64,000 nucleotides of DNA from JBDTSW01 sp963799815 (GTDB lineage: Bacteria; Actinomycetota; Thermoleophilia; Solirubrobacterales; 70-9): positions 191,271 through 255,270 of the forward strand of contig CAWCYG010000005.1 of the NCBI GenBank assembly GCA_963799815.1, given 5' to 3'. This document shows, one piece after another, positions 7,912-15,537 of this stretch. The notes under the pieces were generated by a model, which did not search any database, was not told where the DNA came from, and saw only the letters and a list, made by a program, of their open reading frames with translations. The position numbers were made by a program, and so were the translations under genes. Position 1 is the stretch's first letter. Each line of letters begins with the position of its first letter.

Positions 7912-8715
7912 ATGGCCGCGGAGATCTCGCAGGAGCGAAAGGGCGTCGCGTTTCGAACGCTGCACGAGGGACCACCGTTCGTGATCCCGAACCCATGGGA
8001 CGCCGGCTCGGCGAAGGTGTTTGCGGCAATGGGGTTCCAGGCGCTGGCCACGACGAGCGCCGGCTTCGCCTTCACGCTGGGACGAGAGGACGGCGACGTC
8101 AGCCTCGACGAGGTCATCGAGCACACTCGTGCCCTCGACGCGGCCACGGGCCTTCCCCTTTCCGTCGACCTGGAGAACGGCTATGGCCCAGACCCGGAGG
8201 ACGCCGCGCGGGCGATCTCCGGCGCGGCGGAGGCGGGAGCGGTGGGCGGCTCGATCGAGGATTACGACCCCGAAACCGGCATCTATGAGATGGAGCACGC
8301 GGTTGAGCGGGTGGCCGCGGCCGTCGAGGCGGCCGGCGGCCTCGGCTTTCCGTTCACGTTGACTGCGCGCGCCGAGAACTTCGTCCGAGATAACCCCGAC
8401 CTCGACGACACGATCGCCCGGCTGCAGGCCTACGAGCAGGCCGGGGCGGACGTGCTCTACGCGCCACGGCTTCCAAGCGCCGCCGAGATCCGGGCGATCC
8501 GCGACGCGACCTCGAAGCCGCTCAATGTCCTTGCCGGACCGGGCCTCTCGATGGAGGAGATCATCGCGAGCGGCGGCCAGCGCGTCAGCGTCGGCGGCCG
8601 GCTCACCTGGGTCGCGATCAATGCGATGGCCGCCGCCGCCGAGGAGCTGCGCGAAGGGGGCGACCTCCCAACACAGGCCGACCCGGCACGGATCATCGAC
8701 TGGCTCTCGGCCTGA
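7912..8715 (+). CDS. Isocitrate lyase/PEP mutase family enzyme
   Basis: 267 residues from ATG 7912; ATG 7903 is possible but too close to the GGGGAG site. The beta/alpha barrel shows IPNPWDAGSAKVFAAMGFQA at the N-terminus, SVDLENGYG (metal-binding Asp and Glu), GSIEDYD and TARAENF, the arrangement of the PEP mutase / 2-methylisocitrate lyase / oxaloacetate decarboxylase superfamily. The lyase KKCGH motif is absent, so it is not a classical isocitrate lyase. C-C or P-C bond cleavage of a small oxo-acid is the likely chemistry; the substrate is not determined. Confidence 0.85.
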   Translation: MAAEISQERKGVAFRTLHEGPPFVIPNPWDAGSAKVFAAMGFQALATTSAGFAFTLGREDGDVSLDEVIEHTRALDAATGLPLSVDLENGYGPDPEDAARAISGAAEAGAVGGSIEDYDPETGIYEMEHAVERVAAAVEAAGGLGFPFTLTARAENFVRDNPDLDDTIARLQAYEQAGADVLYAPRLPSAAEIRAIRDATSKPLNVLAGPGLSMEEIIASGGQRVSVGGRLTWVAINAMAAAAEELREGGDLPTQADPARIIDWLSA

Positions 8716-8823
8716 CGGCTCGCGAGGGCCTTGCTCAGCGCGACGGGTCGCCGGCTTGCCGGTGATCGCCGTCGGCGCTGCACCTGAGCTATGGTCGGAT
8801 GAAACCGACCGTGGGGAGATGCA

Positions 8824-9108
8824 ATGCACGTACGAGTCGTCCGCTTCACCGATGTCGACCCAGAGCGGATCGAGGATCTCAAGGCTCGCCTTGACGAGCG
8901 AGAGGGCCCACCGGAGGGCGTTGTTGCCCTCGGGGTTCAGTTCCTCCACGACGCCGATCAGCGCACGGCCGTCGTGATCCAGCGCTTTGCCTCCGAGGAG
9001 GACATGCGAACGAGCGAGGAGGCGCTTGAGGCGATGGACTCCGGAGAGACCCCCGGCACGCGAGCGTCCATCGATCGCTGCACGGTCGCCGCGGAGATCG
9101 ACGCCTAG
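8824..9108 (+). CDS. Small conserved protein, dimeric alpha/beta-barrel-like
   Basis: 94 residues from ATG 8824 with a GGGGAG site. The pattern MHVRVVRFTDVDPERIEDLK ... AVVIQRFASEEDMRTSEEALEAMD is that of short monooxygenase-like or stress-responsive ferredoxin-fold proteins, but catalytic residues are not evident. No signal or membrane segment. Located between the PEP mutase-like gene and the TfoX-like gene on the same strand, with intergenic gaps of 108 and 58 bases. Function unknown. Confidence 0.65.
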   Translation: MHVRVVRFTDVDPERIEDLKARLDEREGPPEGVVALGVQFLHDADQRTAVVIQRFASEEDMRTSEEALEAMDSGETPGTRASIDRCTVAAEIDA

Positions 9109-9166
9109 GGTCGAGACCAGCACCAGATCCCCCGGGCTGTCACGGCAGGTTCGGGATGATGCCGAG

Positions 9167-9502
9167 ATGGCGTACGACGAGGATCTCGCGAACCGCATCC
9201 GTGAGCTGATCGCAGCCGAGGCCGACCTCGAAGAGGTGAGGATGTTCGGAGGCCTCGCGTTCCTGATCGCCGGCAACATGTCGGTTGCGGCGAGCGGTCA
9301 GGGCGGCCTCATGGTGCGCGTCGAACGGGACGGTACGGAGGAGCTGCTCGCGAAGCCATACGCACGGCCCTTTGAGATGCGCGGGCGCGCGATGCGGGGC
9401 TGGGTGCGAGTCGATGCCGAAGGTCTCAAGACCAAGCGCAAGCTCGAACCGTGGGTTAAGCGCGGCGTCGCCTACGCCCGGTCGCTACCACCGAGGCGGT
9501 AA
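9167..9502 (+). CDS. TfoX/Sxy N-terminal domain protein
   Basis: 111 residues from ATG 9167 (the longer open frame upstream is Arg/Pro-rich and overlaps the previous gene). The segment DLEEVRMFGGLAFLIAGNMS followed by AKPYARPFEMRGRAMRGWVR matches the TfoX N-terminal domain, here as a stand-alone protein without the C-terminal helix-hairpin-helix part of gamma-proteobacterial competence regulators. Such short versions are common in Actinobacteria and have no proven competence role. Convergent with the stressosome operon, whose last gene ends 20 bases away. Confidence 0.8.
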   Translation: MAYDEDLANRIRELIAAEADLEEVRMFGGLAFLIAGNMSVAASGQGGLMVRVERDGTEELLAKPYARPFEMRGRAMRGWVRVDAEGLKTKRKLEPWVKRGVAYARSLPPRR

Positions 9503-9521
9503 CGCACCGCGCCGAGAGACG

Positions 9522-10382
9522 TCAGGCGTTTGCGTTTCGCGCTTGGTAGAGCTGTGCTCTCTCAAGGGCCGCGGACGCCATCTGGGCGAGAAAGACGACG
9601 GTGGCCTCGTCATCGCCGGTGAAGGCTCCCCCTTGTTTGTTGAAGAGCTGGATGGCACCGAGCTCGCCGCCGTCGAGGGCCGTCAGCGAGGCGGCCAGCC
9701 ATCCCCTGAGCGGGGTATCGGCGGCCGAGGTCCTAAATGCGGGCACCTGGTCGAGCTGCTCGCCATCGATCCTCACTGAACCGCCACGCAAGCGAATGAG
9801 TCGATAGGTCGCTGAGAGGTCAAGCCACCGCACGAGCGCGCTCCACCGCGTGCCCGCCCTCGAACAGGAAGCCCCTTGAGCGCTCCGAGGCTGGCCTTCG
9901 GCCGCGACTGTCGCGACGCAACACTCGGCCCCGACGAGCTCGCGTGTCTGTTCGGCCACGAGCCGCAGCATCTCTTCGAGCGAGCCGGAGGCGTCGAGAG
10001 CTAGCGAGACGTCGGCGAGGAAGCCCGACAGCTGACGCACCATCTCAGCTCGCCGTCGCTCGAGCCAGGCGGCCTCGCGGGTCTCGCCCAACCCCCGCTG
10101 GACCATCTCGAATGCGGAGAGGCTCTCTAAAAAGAAGTCACCGGCCGCACGCGTCACATGCTGTGTCTCCGCCGAGCCTGACGCCTCGCCCAGCGTCAGC
10201 AGCAGGGCCTCTTGGTGGGCGACCGCCAGGTCGAGGACGCTCAGCTGTCGGCTCAACGCCTCACGTCCGAGCTCGTACGCGGGCCGAAGCGAGCGCTCGC
10301 TTGGGTCACTGAGGTAAGACTGAAGAGCGGGCCCGTAGAGCGCCCGGAAAGACCCGCCCTCAGGGCCCTCACGCGCCCTCAC
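9522..10382 (-). CDS. RsbU_N - GAF sensor protein without phosphatase domain
   Basis: 286 residues. The N-terminal third (FRALYGPALQSYL, RPAYELGREALSRQLSVLDL, AVAHQEALL) matches the RsbU N-terminal domain, which in Bacillus docks the kinase RsbT. Residues about 130-280 form a GAF domain (EEMLRLVAEQTRELVGAECC ... GAIQLFNKQGGAFTGDDEAT). The PP2C phosphatase domain that follows in normal RsbU is missing. It overlaps rsbX by four bases (ATGA), so it belongs to the stressosome operon. The likely role is to receive RsbT and pass the signal to an unlinked partner, or to act as a co-sensor. This is inference. Confidence 0.78.
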   Translation of the reverse strand: MRAREGPEGGSFRALYGPALQSYLSDPSERSLRPAYELGREALSRQLSVLDLAVAHQEALLLTLGEASGSAETQHVTRAAGDFFLESLSAFEMVQRGLGETREAAWLERRRAEMVRQLSGFLADVSLALDASGSLEEMLRLVAEQTRELVGAECCVATVAAEGQPRSAQGASCSRAGTRWSALVRWLDLSATYRLIRLRGGSVRIDGEQLDQVPAFRTSAADTPLRGWLAASLTALDGGELGAIQLFNKQGGAFTGDDEATVVFLAQMASAALERAQLYQARNANA

Positions 10383-11035
10383 GACCGCATCCCGAGGTAG
10401 CGCACCGCCACCACCAGAGCATCGTCGGTGGGCTTCCCATGAGCGTCGAGGATCCGGTCGCTGATCGCCTGAGATGAACCTGAGATGTCGATTGCGTCGG
10501 CGAATGACACCTCGATCCCATCGGTGGCCAGGACGAGGATGTCGCCGGGTCGAATCGGGAGCGTCGCGGTTATGAGACGGGGCAGCTCGTGGCCGGGCAC
10601 ACCGTTTCTCAGCGCGAGGGAGCCCTTCGGCCTCGTCTCCGCCGGGTCACCGCTCAGCAGGCGCCCCTGCACGCTGCCGATGCCCAGCCATGTCACCGTG
10701 CTCTTGGGGGCCGAGACGAACGCGAGGCTGATCGCCGCTCCGCGCGTGCGCCGCAGGGCGCCATGGCAGCGCTCCGCCAGCCGGACGAGATCTTGGCTTG
10801 GCCGTTCACACACGATCTCGCCTGCTTTCCGCGCGGCGTGAGCGGCCTCGCGCCCGTGCCCCAGGCCGTCAATTGCCGCAATCAGCGCACCCTCAGGGAG
10901 AAGCAGGATGACCGCGAGGTCGCCGCTCGTAGCCTCGCCGCGCCGAGACCTGGTCGCGAACCCCCACTCGACCGGATCCCGCACCGCCGCCTCAGGCACG
11001 GGAGCGGCGCTCCTCTCGTAAACGCGAGAGTTCAT
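10379..11035 (-). CDS. rsbX: SpoIIE/PP2C-family serine phosphatase, RsbX-like
   Basis: 218 residues. Metal-binding motifs of the PP2C/SpoIIE family are seen at AAIDGLGHGREAAHAARKA and ILVLATDGIEVSFAD, with the downstream DDALVVAVRYL strand that carries the last Asp. As a stand-alone phosphatase domain in an rsbR-S-T cluster it corresponds to RsbX, which resets the stressosome by dephosphorylating RsbR and RsbS. It overlaps rsbT by 44 bases and the RsbU_N-GAF gene by four, an arrangement that implies tight coupling. The ATG 11035 start lies well inside rsbT; a shorter start is possible. Confidence 0.83.
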   Translation of the reverse strand: MNSRVYERSAAPVPEAAVRDPVEWGFATRSRRGEATSGDLAVILLLPEGALIAAIDGLGHGREAAHAARKAGEIVCERPSQDLVRLAERCHGALRRTRGAAISLAFVSAPKSTVTWLGIGSVQGRLLSGDPAETRPKGSLALRNGVPGHELPRLITATLPIRPGDILVLATDGIEVSFADAIDISGSSQAISDRILDAHGKPTDDALVVAVRYLGMRS

Positions 11036-11438
11036 CCCGAAATCTCCACTTCTCCATGGTCACGGTCGTGCCGGTTTCAGCATCCGACGAGATGTCGAAC
11101 TCATCCATCAGACGTCGCGCGCCGGGCAGCCCAAGGCCGAGGCCGGCCCTGCCGCTGTACTCATCGTGTAGCGCCGCCTCGACGTCACGGATGCCTGGCC
11201 CTTGGTCGCGAGCGATGACCACGAGGCCGAACCGGTGAGGCTCCTCGACCGGCTTGAGAATGATCTCGCCGGTGCCGACGTGCGCGACGATGTTCCGCGC
11301 GACCTCCGAGATCGCGGTTGCGATCAAGGTGGGGTCGGGTCGTGGGAAGCCGAGCCGGTCGGCCATCGCCCGCCCTTCTGCGCGCGCGGCCACCAGATCT
11401 TCGTCCGCCTCGATGGGCACGCAAACCTCATCGGCCAT
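10992..11438 (-). CDS. rsbT: RsbT-like serine kinase (HATPase_c)
   Basis: 148 residues. GHKL ATPase boxes: ATAISEVARNIVAHVG (N-box), VIARDQGPGIRD (G1), GLGLGLPGARRLMDEF (G2). The short single-domain form and neighbours rsbS and rsbX identify it as the switch kinase that phosphorylates RsbR/RsbS in the stressosome and is released on stress. An extra C-terminal tail (RDELSRLREERRSRA) extends beyond usual RsbT and overlaps rsbX. The start overlaps rsbS by 11 bases. Confidence 0.87.
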   Translation of the reverse strand: MADEVCVPIEADEDLVAARAEGRAMADRLGFPRPDPTLIATAISEVARNIVAHVGTGEIILKPVEEPHRFGLVVIARDQGPGIRDVEAALHDEYSGRAGLGLGLPGARRLMDEFDISSDAETGTTVTMEKWRFRDELSRLREERRSRA

Positions 11439-11802
11439 CCACAGCTTCTCCCTCGGTCAGGCGATCGAGCAGCACCTTCGCCGCGTCTAGATCGAGTGCC
11501 ACTCGAAGCGGCGCAAGGTTCAGCCGAAACTGCACCATTGCGATGGCCACATCGGGTTGGATACCGACGATCACAGTCTCGGCGCCCCGCAGCTTGGCGG
11601 TGATGACGATCGAGCGAAGCGATCGAGCCACGAAGGAGTCGATCACGTCGAGGGCGGACACGTCGATGACGATCCCGCGCGCACGACACTCTCCAACCAG
11701 CTCGGAGAGGTCGTGTCGGAGCGTCAGGACCTGGCTGTCGGACAGGTCCGACTGAATCGAGGCGATGAGATAATCGCCCTGCCTGAGGATCGCTACCGAC
11801 AT
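11428..11802 (-). CDS. rsbS: STAS-domain stressosome protein RsbS
   Basis: 124 residues, one STAS domain. The region IVIDVSALDVIDSFVARSL contains the conserved DSF, whose Ser is the RsbT phosphorylation site in characterised RsbS. Followed by LRGAETVIVGIQPDVAIAMV, typical of RsbS. In the stressosome shell RsbS binds and holds RsbT. It lies 13 bases after rsbR and overlaps rsbT by 11 bases. Confidence 0.88.
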   Translation of the reverse strand: MSVAILRQGDYLIASIQSDLSDSQVLTLRHDLSELVGECRARGIVIDVSALDVIDSFVARSLRSIVITAKLRGAETVIVGIQPDVAIAMVQFRLNLAPLRVALDLDAAKVLLDRLTEGEAVDGR

Positions 11803-11815
11803 CCGGCAGCTATCA

Positions 11816-12655
11816 CTAGCCCTCGATGTCGGCGGACGGGTCGCTCATCTCCGTGCCTCGATATCCGGCGATGCGCTCAGCCTCCTCAAGCCCCCCCTGC
11901 AGATCGCCAACCGTCTTCATCATGCTGAGGTCGACCTCGAGGTCGACGATCGTCTGAGAGATCTCCGACGAGAGGCCGGTGAGGATCACGCTCGCGCCCA
12001 TGAGGCGCGAGGCCTCGACGGTCTGGACGAGGTGGTTGGCAACCGTTCGGTCGATTGTCGCCACCCCCGTGATGTCGATAACCACGACCTGGGCGCGATT
12101 CTCCTGAATCGACGCCAGCAGCTGCTCGGTGAGCTGGCGGGCGCGGGAGGAGTCGAGGACGCCGATGATCGGCAGGATGAGAAGGCGTTCGCGCAGCTGC
12201 AGGACGGGAGTGGACAGCTCCCGCAGTGACTCCTGCTGGTCTTGGATGACCCGTTCGCGCTCCTCAACAAAGCTCACGCCAACGGTCACCGCGATCCGGT
12301 TCGCGGCCGGCTCGTACGCGTCCAGAATACGATTTAGGAGTTCGAGATCGTCCTGATACTTCGCGAACAGCGAGCGCGCCAGGACGTCGCGCAGCAGGAG
12401 CACGATCCCGAGCACCTCGTGCGTTTCGACGCCGCGGGGGATGATTCTCTCCGAGAGCTCGCGGGCATAGGTTTGGAGGTATTCGATGCTCCCGGTTTCG
12501 AGGGCGTCCACGTAGTTGTCGTAGACCTCGGTCGCCTCGGAGAAGATCTCCTCATCGGACATCACATCGAGGAGCTCCGCTTGGCTGATGCGCCTGGCCC
12601 ACTCCTCGCGAAGCTCCGTGCGGTTGTCGCGGAGGTACGCGACCAGCTCCTCCAA
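11816..12655 (-). CDS. rsbR: RsbR-type stressosome sensor (RsbRD_N - STAS)
   Basis: 279 residues from TTG 12655. The N-terminal half is an all-helical RsbRD-type domain (LRDNRTELREEWARRISQAE; WARR is typical); the C-terminal half is STAS (VVVIDITGVATIDRTVANHL, keeping the Thr position phosphorylated by RsbT). Together with RsbS it should form the icosahedral shell that senses stress through the N-terminal turrets. The same frame is open upstream (RPPPRSEDESARLEELV) without an ATG/GTG; a small ATG open frame coupled to the TetR stop (12825) runs into this start in another frame. A single-base error there could therefore have split off a longer N-terminus. Confidence 0.85.
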   Translation of the reverse strand: MEELVAYLRDNRTELREEWARRISQAELLDVMSDEEIFSEATEVYDNYVDALETGSIEYLQTYARELSERIIPRGVETHEVLGIVLLLRDVLARSLFAKYQDDLELLNRILDAYEPAANRIAVTVGVSFVEERERVIQDQQESLRELSTPVLQLRERLLILPIIGVLDSSRARQLTEQLLASIQENRAQVVVIDITGVATIDRTVANHLVQTVEASRLMGASVILTGLSSEISQTIVDLEVDLSMMKTVGDLQGGLEEAERIAGYRGTEMSDPSADIEG

Positions 12656-12825
12656 TCGAGCACTCTCGTCCTCGGACCGTGGCGGGGGGCGTCGTACGCT
12701 GGCCGATCCGATTCCTCATGGTGGTCCGTCTGCTCGGGCTCCTGGTCCATCTCGTTCTCCTCGGGTCTGGGGTTGGCCGTTTCGTGCCGCGGGGGCGTCC
12801 TGACGACGGCCTCATGCTCGCTCAT
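12562..12825 (-). CDS. Possible small acidic protein between tetR and rsbR
   Basis: 87 codons whose ATG overlaps the TetR stop by four bases. The first about 45 residues are hydrophilic and acidic (MDQEPEQTDHHEESDRPAYD), and the rest overlaps the start of rsbR in another frame. I do not recognise it. Either it is a coupled small gene, or it is the frameshifted N-terminus of RsbR (joining ...DAPRHG to PRSEDESARLEELV). Low confidence as an independent gene. Confidence 0.25.
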   Translation of the reverse strand: MSEHEAVVRTPPRHETANPRPEENEMDQEPEQTDHHEESDRPAYDAPRHGPRTRVLDWRSWSRTSATTARSFARSGPGASAKRSSSM

Positions 12826-13397
12826 GTGCGTCGCGGACCGCGCGCGCGGGCTCCGTCGAGGTAGAGACCGCTGATCGTGGCGATTGTGTCCTCCCTGCCG
12901 AGGGGCGGCGTGGATGAGAGGACGCCGACGATCAACCCGATCAAGGACTCGGTCAGGCGAGCGCTTGCGATGTCGTCCCGAAAGTCCCCACTGGCCTGAC
13001 CGCGCTCGAGAAGATCTTGCAGCGGCTGGGTCAACGCGCGCTCGAAGCGCTCGGGGTCGGACTGGGCTCGCTGGCGCACCAGGAGGATGAGGGAGTCCCC
13101 GAGCTCGACGAGCGCCCGCACTGCGCGCGCAATCCCTTCCTCTGGGGCGACCTCGGCGAGCCTGGCCGCCCCCAGGCGTGCGTCCACGTCGCTGATCGCC
13201 ACCTGTGCGAGCTCGTCGAAGAGAGCTTGCCGGTTCGGGAAGTAGCGGTAGACCGTGGCTCGAGCGACTCCGGCTGCTACGGCCACGTCGTTCATGCTCG
13301 CCTGCTCCCCCTGGTCCGCGAACACCCCTGCCGCGCCATCCAGGATCGCCGCTACGACGCGCTGCTGCAGTGCTTGTCGGGGCGCGGGATCGGACAT
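12822..13397 (-). CDS. TetR family transcriptional regulator
   Basis: 191 residues. The N-terminal helix-turn-helix is textbook TetR: QRVVAAILDGAAGVFADQGE, then ASMNDVAVAAGVARATVYRYF and PNRQALFDELA. The ligand-binding half is helical and unspecific. It lies directly upstream of the stressosome operon on the same strand and divergent from the coiled-coil gene at 13514; either could be a target. The 116-base intergenic region holds palindromic GACTAGTC near 13410 that could be an operator, though it is short. Confidence 0.85.
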   Translation of the reverse strand: MSDPAPRQALQQRVVAAILDGAAGVFADQGEQASMNDVAVAAGVARATVYRYFPNRQALFDELAQVAISDVDARLGAARLAEVAPEEGIARAVRALVELGDSLILLVRQRAQSDPERFERALTQPLQDLLERGQASGDFRDDIASARLTESLIGLIVGVLSSTPPLGREDTIATISGLYLDGARARGPRRT

Positions 13398-13513
13398 GAT
13401 CGTCTTCTGACTAGTCTACGCAGTCGCTTGGCGGGATGTCACAGTTGCTCAACGGGATGCTATTGTCTTATTTCGAGTCGTTACTGTCGTAAGTCCGGAA
13501 AGGTCGAAGAAGA

Positions 13514-14416
13514 ATGTCATTGTCCGAGCGAGCACGCGCGAGTCTCCAAGAAATGCCGTCCAATGCTGCTTGGCTGGTGAACCGAGCGCTGGAGCCAGCC
13601 GAGGGGGCGGGAACCAAGACGGAGTCCGCGACCGCGCGCGCCCGTGACCGAGGTCGCAAGGTCCGCGCAGCCCTAATGGACGTGGCCCCGGTCGGCGACT
13701 CCGTCGAGGTCCGGATGCAGCGGGCGCGCGATGCTGCGGAGCAGGCCCGCGAGGCTGAGGAGAAGGCCGTGGAGGCCGGCGAGGAGGCGCAGGACCGCTC
13801 CGACCACGCTCAAGAGGTGAGTGAGCGGGGTGACGCTCGCATCGCTGACGTAGACAAGCAGACGACCCGCTGGGTCAAAGAGCGAGTCGCCGATGCTCAA
13901 AAGGCCGCCGACGAGGCGGTGAAACGCGAACGCCAAGAGGCCGAGGCAGACGCCGACGAGCAGCAGGAGCAGGTCCGGTCCGAGGTCGATGAGGAGATCG
14001 AAGCAGCCGAGAATGAAGCCACGGCAGCCCAACAGAATGCCGAGGAGCTCGTCGAGGACGCAACGGAGAAGCTGGATGAGGCGAGGCAGCTAGCCGAGGA
14101 GGCCGCGGACGCCGCGCGCGCCGCGGCTGAGGAGGCCAGCCGCCAGGCACAGCAGCTCGCCGATGAGGCCGAGGAACAGGCCAGCCACGCCGAGGCGCGG
14201 GTCGCTGAGGCCAAGCAGATTCGCAAGCACTCTCAGGCGATCGCAAAGGACGGGGCCAGCAAGCTCAAGGGAGCCACGACGAACGGCGGACTGAAGTCCT
14301 ACAACAAGCCAGAGCTGATCAAGCTCGCGGCCGGCATCGGGATTGAGGGGCGCGCGACGATGACCAAACGCGAACTGGTCGACGCGATCGCGAAGGCGTC
14401 GCCGGCCGCCAAGTAA
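13514..14416 (+). CDS. Long coiled-coil protein with C-terminal Rho_N/SAP-like domain
   Basis: 300 residues from ATG 13514 (GGAAAGGTCGAAGAAGA upstream). Residues about 70-245 are an unbroken heptad-rich, Ala/Glu-rich coiled coil (for example AEEAADAARAAAEEASRQAQ). The last 40 residues, SYNKPELIKLAAGIGIEGRA followed by TMTKRELVDAIAKA, match the small Rho N-terminal/SAP-like helical nucleic-acid-binding fold. No signal peptide or membrane helix. It forms a unit with the next small gene, 15 bases away. Known proteins of this layout are uncharacterised; nucleic acid bridging or envelope-DNA tethering would fit, but nothing proves it. Confidence 0.75.
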   Translation: MSLSERARASLQEMPSNAAWLVNRALEPAEGAGTKTESATARARDRGRKVRAALMDVAPVGDSVEVRMQRARDAAEQAREAEEKAVEAGEEAQDRSDHAQEVSERGDARIADVDKQTTRWVKERVADAQKAADEAVKRERQEAEADADEQQEQVRSEVDEEIEAAENEATAAQQNAEELVEDATEKLDEARQLAEEAADAARAAAEEASRQAQQLADEAEEQASHAEARVAEAKQIRKHSQAIAKDGASKLKGATTNGGLKSYNKPELIKLAAGIGIEGRATMTKRELVDAIAKASPAAK

Positions 14417-14431
14417 ATGGAGGTACGGAAC

Positions 14432-14671
14432 ATGGGACCCTTCACCAAGAAGAGCAAGCCGCGGAAGCTTCTCGACAAGGTCAGCCCGCTTGACCTGTCG
14501 AGCGGGCTCAGGTCCGGCCTGCCCAGCGAGATCAAACCCGGGCTCCCGGCCTCAGGCGCGGGCAAGGCACTGACGGCCGGGGTGATAGCCGTCGGCGGCC
14601 TGGCCGGCCTCACCGCAGCCAGCGCCGGCATCTCTTCGCTCAGGCGCCGCGAGGAGGCTGGAGGCGATTAG
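14432..14671 (+). CDS. Small protein with one membrane-like segment
   Basis: 79 residues from ATG 14432, chosen because GGAGG lies eight bases upstream; ATG 14417 directly abuts the previous stop and has no binding site. Basic N-terminus (MGPFTKKSKPRKLLDK), then a hydrophobic stretch (AGVIAVGGLAGLTAASAGIS) long enough for one membrane helix, then a charged RRREEAGGD tail. Coupled to the coiled-coil gene. I do not recognise the family. Confidence 0.6.
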   Translation: MGPFTKKSKPRKLLDKVSPLDLSSGLRSGLPSEIKPGLPASGAGKALTAGVIAVGGLAGLTAASAGISSLRRREEAGGD

Positions 14672-14716
14672 TGAAGGCCGAGCGGGTGGCGGTCTTCGCG
14701 GAGGGCAAGTGGTGGG

Positions 14717-14739
14717 CGGTGGTTCGAAACCGGCCACCG
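14717..14739. terminator. Hairpin between convergent genes (T-arm-like)
   Basis: CGGTGG ... CCACCG inverted repeat enclosing TTCGAAACCGG, located one base before the end of the TauE-like gene and 45 bases after the small membrane gene. It can act as a bidirectional transcription stop. It also contains a tRNA T-loop-like TTCGAAA with four of five possible T-stem pairs, like the elements at 2225 and 7268. No T-tract follows. Confidence 0.4.
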
Positions 14740-15513
14740 TCAAGGAGTGAGGCCGGCGACCAGGCTCGCGATGCCAGTCGCGGCGATCAACGCGAACCCG
14801 ATCCGCCGAAACCACTCGGCATCGAGGCGGACGAAGACCGCGCGGCCGAGGATCTGACCCGCCAGGGTCACGGCCAGGAGAAGCGCTGTGGTCCCTCCAT
14901 CGAGCTCGAGGCGCGCTCCGTTTGGCAAGAGCAGCGCAACCACGGCGAGGGCATCGAGCGCCAAGAACGCGGCGGCGAGCGAATCGCGCATCTCCGTCGG
15001 GGAGGCGCCGATCCGGGAGAGCCAGAGGACCAGCGGCGGCCCGCTCGTGCCGGTTGAGGTCGTCAGCAGCCCCGCGGTAAGGCCAGCGCCGGCCCGCCCG
15101 AGCGCCGGCGGTCCGTCGGCCGCTGGCCGAGCCAACGCGCGCGGCGGCTGGCCGACCCCGCCCAGGACGGCTGCGAGAACCACCACCCCCACCGCGATCT
15201 GAAGCGCCTCAAGCGAAGCGATCGCGAGCAGGATCACGCCTGCGCCCAGGCCGGGAACCGCCCAGGCCGTGAGCATCGAAACTTCGTGGCCCAAGATCGA
15301 CGGATCCCGGCCCTCCGCAAGCAGGATCAGCACCCCGAGAAAGGCGCTGAGCACGATCAGGGAGCTCACAGCTTCGTCGGGCCCCAGCACCGCGATGGCG
15401 ACTGGCGCGAGGACGAGCGCGAAGCCGAACCCCGCGGCGGACTGCAGGATGGCGCCGATCAGCGTCGCGAGAGCGAGAGCGAGCATGCTCAGCAAGCCTG
15501 GCACGGAGGGCAA
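14740..15513 (-). CDS. TauE/SafE family anion exporter
   Basis: 257 residues, eight hydrophobic segments in two repeats of four, as in the sulfite/sulfonate exporter family (Pfam TauE-like). Each repeat begins with the characteristic glycine-rich helix: GAILQSAAGFGFALVLAP in the first and GLLTTSTGTSGPPLVLWL in the second. These proteins move sulfite, taurine-derived sulfoacetate or similar anions. It lies 24 bases downstream of the PLP decarboxylase on the same strand, so both are probably one transcript, which would fit handling of a sulfonated amine; the substrate is inference. Confidence 0.85.
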   Translation of the reverse strand: MPSVPGLLSMLALALATLIGAILQSAAGFGFALVLAPVAIAVLGPDEAVSSLIVLSAFLGVLILLAEGRDPSILGHEVSMLTAWAVPGLGAGVILLAIASLEALQIAVGVVVLAAVLGGVGQPPRALARPAADGPPALGRAGAGLTAGLLTTSTGTSGPPLVLWLSRIGASPTEMRDSLAAAFLALDALAVVALLLPNGARLELDGGTTALLLAVTLAGQILGRAVFVRLDAEWFRRIGFALIAATGIASLVAGLTP

Positions 15514-15537
15514 CCCAAGCCGCCGGCCGTGACGCAG

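Noticed and set aside
7912..8715. Isocitrate lyase of the glyoxylate shunt
   Set aside because: The protein is only 267 residues and lacks the KKCGH catalytic loop; it belongs to the wider PEP mutase-like superfamily.
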